From assembly GCA_949744025.1 (NCBI GenBank), contig CATJWA010000333.1:1-6951 (forward strand): 6,951 nt of DNA, read 5' to 3'. How positions within the stretch are numbered: the first letter of the stretch is position 1; the number at the start of each line of letters is the position of its first letter. A program made the translations under genes and the position numbers. This stretch comes from an uncultured Eubacteriales bacterium. GTDB lineage: Bacteria > Bacillota > Clostridia > Oscillospirales > Oscillospiraceae. This document shows, one piece after another, positions 5,762 through 6,951 of the stretch. The notes below the pieces were generated by a model. It did no database searches and was not told where the DNA came from. It was given only the letters and a program-made list of their open reading frames with translations.

Positions 5762-5790
5762 TTCAAAAGCAAATAAAAATCCTTTACTAT
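5762..5790 (+). promoter_or_regulatory. Tentative promoter of the XRE gene
   Basis: TTCAAA (5762-5767), a 17-nt spacer and TACTAT (5785-5790) match consensus at 4/6 each. The alternative is one of the TATAAT boxes in the tandem repeat (5731-5736 or 5742-5747), which have better -10s but poor -35s. The region is AT-rich, so chance matches are likely. Confidence 0.3.
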
Positions 5791-5813
5791 TGTTCATAAT
5801 ACAAGGGAATACG

Positions 5814-6107
5814 TTGGACGTACAGCCTTTAATTATGATAAATGGACTGGATATTCAGGGCATGAATAAAGCTTCAAAATATACAGATGAAGAAGCTCAA
5901 TTCTTAAAGAATATGGGTTTTCGCGTACAATTTTTCCGCAAAAAGAAAGGATTAAGTCAGGAGGAGCTTGCGGAAAAGAGCGAGCTAAGTTACTCCACCA
6001 TAAGTCATATTGAGTCTACATCAAGTTATCCCGTGTCCATGGTGGCGTTATACCGTATCGCCACAGCGCTCGAAGTAGAGCCGTATCAGCTATTAAAGTT
6101 TGACTGA
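5814..6107 (+). CDS. Small XRE-family helix-turn-helix regulator
   Basis: A single-domain DNA-binding protein of about 97 aa from this start. The Cro/C1-type HTH covers the last 60 or so residues: FRKKKGLSQEELAEKSELSY carries helices 1-2, and STISHIES holds the recognition helix. ALYRIATALEVEPYQLLKF is the usual final helices. The start is uncertain. TTG 5814 has AAGGGA upstream (5803-5808, 5-nt spacer). The frame also opens at TTG 5790, ATG 5835 and ATG 5862 (81 aa, typical of minimal XRE proteins) with little SD support. The gene is visibly more AT-rich than its neighbours, with many A/T third positions, suggesting separate origin. It probably regulates the divergent SLOG gene and itself, and could be a phage-type repressor. 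No effector domain is present. Confidence 0.85.
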   Translation: MDVQPLIMINGLDIQGMNKASKYTDEEAQFLKNMGFRVQFFRKKKGLSQEELAEKSELSYSTISHIESTSSYPVSMVALYRIATALEVEPYQLLKFD

Positions 6108-6144
6108 TTTCTTCTGCCGATAATCTGTCGTTTTTATCATATAC

Positions 6145-6185
6145 AAAACCCCGAGCCGCCATGATTTATGGCGGCTCGGGGTTTT
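6145..6185. terminator. Strong bidirectional terminator
   Basis: An 18-bp perfect stem (6145-6162 with 6168-6185) has a GATTT loop. GC-rich CCCCGAGCCGCC is flanked by AAAA on the left and TTTT on the right, so both strands end in a T run. It serves the XRE gene, whose stop is 37 nt upstream, and the tail gene on the minus strand, whose stop is 4 nt away. It marks the 3' boundary of the tail gene cluster. Confidence 0.9.
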
Positions 6186-6189
6186 CCTC

Positions 6190-6762
6190 TCAATCCTCCG
6201 CCAAATACACCTCCAGCTCCTCCCAGGAGCCGGCCTTTGCCTCAAGCTCCCTCCAGCTCGGCAGCCACTTTTCCAGCTCCCGCCAGAGCAGATACTCAAA
6301 AACATACTCCACGCCCAGATGACACGGCAAAATCTGCTCAATCCGCCGCTTGAGCTCCCCAAAGTTCTCCGGTACGCCCCTGTTGTACGGAAACGACACC
6401 CGCACCGTCCGCGGCGCGTCCGCCTCCTCAACCCGCGCGCGTATCCCGCAGCCCGCTATCGTGTCGTTGAGCGCCGCGGGCGTAAAGCTTCGCATGTCAA
6501 TCCGAAGCAGCGCCGCTATCGCCCGCCTCCTGTCCTGCTGCGCGGGGTGGGACGGCACAAAGGGCAAAATCTCCTCGCACGCGTCAAGCCCCGCGTCCTG
6601 CGCGCCGGCAAGCACTCCCTCCCGCAGCGCCGTGTCCAGCGCCGCATATATTCCGTCAAGCTGCGCTCCCTCACTCTCCAGCTCCGCGCAGCCGTCGCCC
6701 TCGTCGAGCTCGTAAAGACGCAGCGGCCTGAGCAGGTCCTTCAAATACTCCGCGTAGCCCAT
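6190..6762 (-). CDS. Phage tail protein, DUF2313 (XkdU/YmfQ, Mu gp48-like)
   Basis: A 190-aa structural protein of contractile tails, expected at the baseplate beside the J-like protein. The N-terminus, GYAEYLKDLLRPLRLYELD (2-20) followed by an acidic stretch and LDGIYAALDTALRE (35-48), fits the family. A middle RDxR-like region (LLRIDMRSFT, 85-94) and a C-terminal VEYVFEYLLWRELE (151-164) also fit. The last 30 residues form three 10-residue repeats, each starting W-x-E-L-E (160, 170, 180). The start ATG 6762 overlaps the upstream stop as TGATG, implying translational coupling; GTG 6765 is the alternative. The gene order J-like then DUF2313 matches PBSX (xkdT-xkdU) and Mu (gp47-gp48). Where a tail fibre gene would normally follow, a terminator stands instead. 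Confidence 0.8.
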   Translation of the reverse strand: MGYAEYLKDLLRPLRLYELDEGDGCAELESEGAQLDGIYAALDTALREGVLAGAQDAGLDACEEILPFVPSHPAQQDRRRAIAALLRIDMRSFTPAALNDTIAGCGIRARVEEADAPRTVRVSFPYNRGVPENFGELKRRIEQILPCHLGVEYVFEYLLWRELEKWLPSWRELEAKAGSWEELEVYLAED

Positions 6763-6951
6763 CACACCGCCTGCCTTATCTCCAGCGCGCCCAGCTCCGG
6801 AAGCTGCACGGCCCCCGCCGCCACATCCGCCGCCGGCGCCGTGAGCGCGCAGTTTTCAACGCCGTCCACGCCCATGATTGCCGAGAGCAGCCGCGCCCTG
6901 TATACTCCCCGCCCGAGCATCCTGCCACCGAAGCAGCCGCGCACCGCCTCC
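6762..6951 (-). CDS. Baseplate J-like protein (XkdT/gp47), C-terminal fragment
   Basis: Only the last 62 codons lie in the window; the frame stays open to the right edge, so the start is outside. The visible part contains LGRGVYRARLLSAIMGVDGVENCALTAPAADV split over about residues 13-44, which resembles the C-terminal end of baseplate J/gp47 proteins. There a GxxVYRSR...I..VDGVEN..L..P pattern precedes a final beta strand (here LPELGALEI). The protein builds the wedge of contractile tail baseplates. The stop TGA (6764-6762) overlaps the next gene's ATG by one base. Family assignment rests on a short tail plus gene order. Confidence 0.7.
   Translation of the reverse strand, partial: EAVRGCFGGRMLGRGVYRARLLSAIMGVDGVENCALTAPAADVAAGAVQLPELGALEIRQAV

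Overview
The window is GC-rich, densely coded bacterial DNA with strong G-rich Shine-Dalgarno (SD) sites and sigma-A type promoters. It carries a short archaeal-type prolyl-tRNA synthetase, a YpsA-like SLOG protein and PBSX/Mu-type tail genes. Together these suggest a high-GC member of the Firmicutes (Clostridia, perhaps a gut Oscillospiraceae or Christensenellales relative). This assignment is inferred from gene content and style only.

Layout, left to right. (1) Positions 1-117 hold the end of a repeated hairpin element and a strong plus-strand terminator. (2) proS lies on the minus strand (118-1554) with its own consensus promoter. (3) Positions 1555-1939 contain no gene. They hold the proS promoter, an insulating terminator and a roughly 230-bp chain of hairpins whose last part repeats the sequence at the left edge of the window. 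(4) A LysR-type locus follows (1940-5152). A MatC-like dicarboxylate permease and a class II aldolase/decarboxylase-like enzyme form a minus-strand operon, and a LysR-family regulator is divergent from them. The 197-bp intergenic region contains a clean ATAG-N7-CTAT operator overlapping the regulator's own -35. (5) An AT-richer divergent pair follows: a SLOG/YpsA-like protein (minus) and a small XRE repressor-like protein (plus). Between them lies a perfect tandem 11-bp repeat that covers the SLOG promoter -35. (6) After an 18-bp-stem terminator come the last genes of a contractile-tail (prophage or tailocin) module on the minus strand: a DUF2313/XkdU-like tail protein and the C-terminus of a baseplate J/XkdT-like protein, which runs off the right edge.

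How the parts may work together. The permease, enzyme and LysR regulator look like an inducible carboxylic-acid uptake and breakdown cassette. The enzyme keeps the metal ligands of class II aldolases but lacks the phosphate-binding residues, so a non-phosphorylated carboxylate substrate, and possibly decarboxylation, is favoured. The SLOG/XRE pair lies directly next to phage tail genes and differs in base composition, so it may be an accessory module of that element. No CRISPR array, tRNA, rRNA, transposase or integrase is visible.
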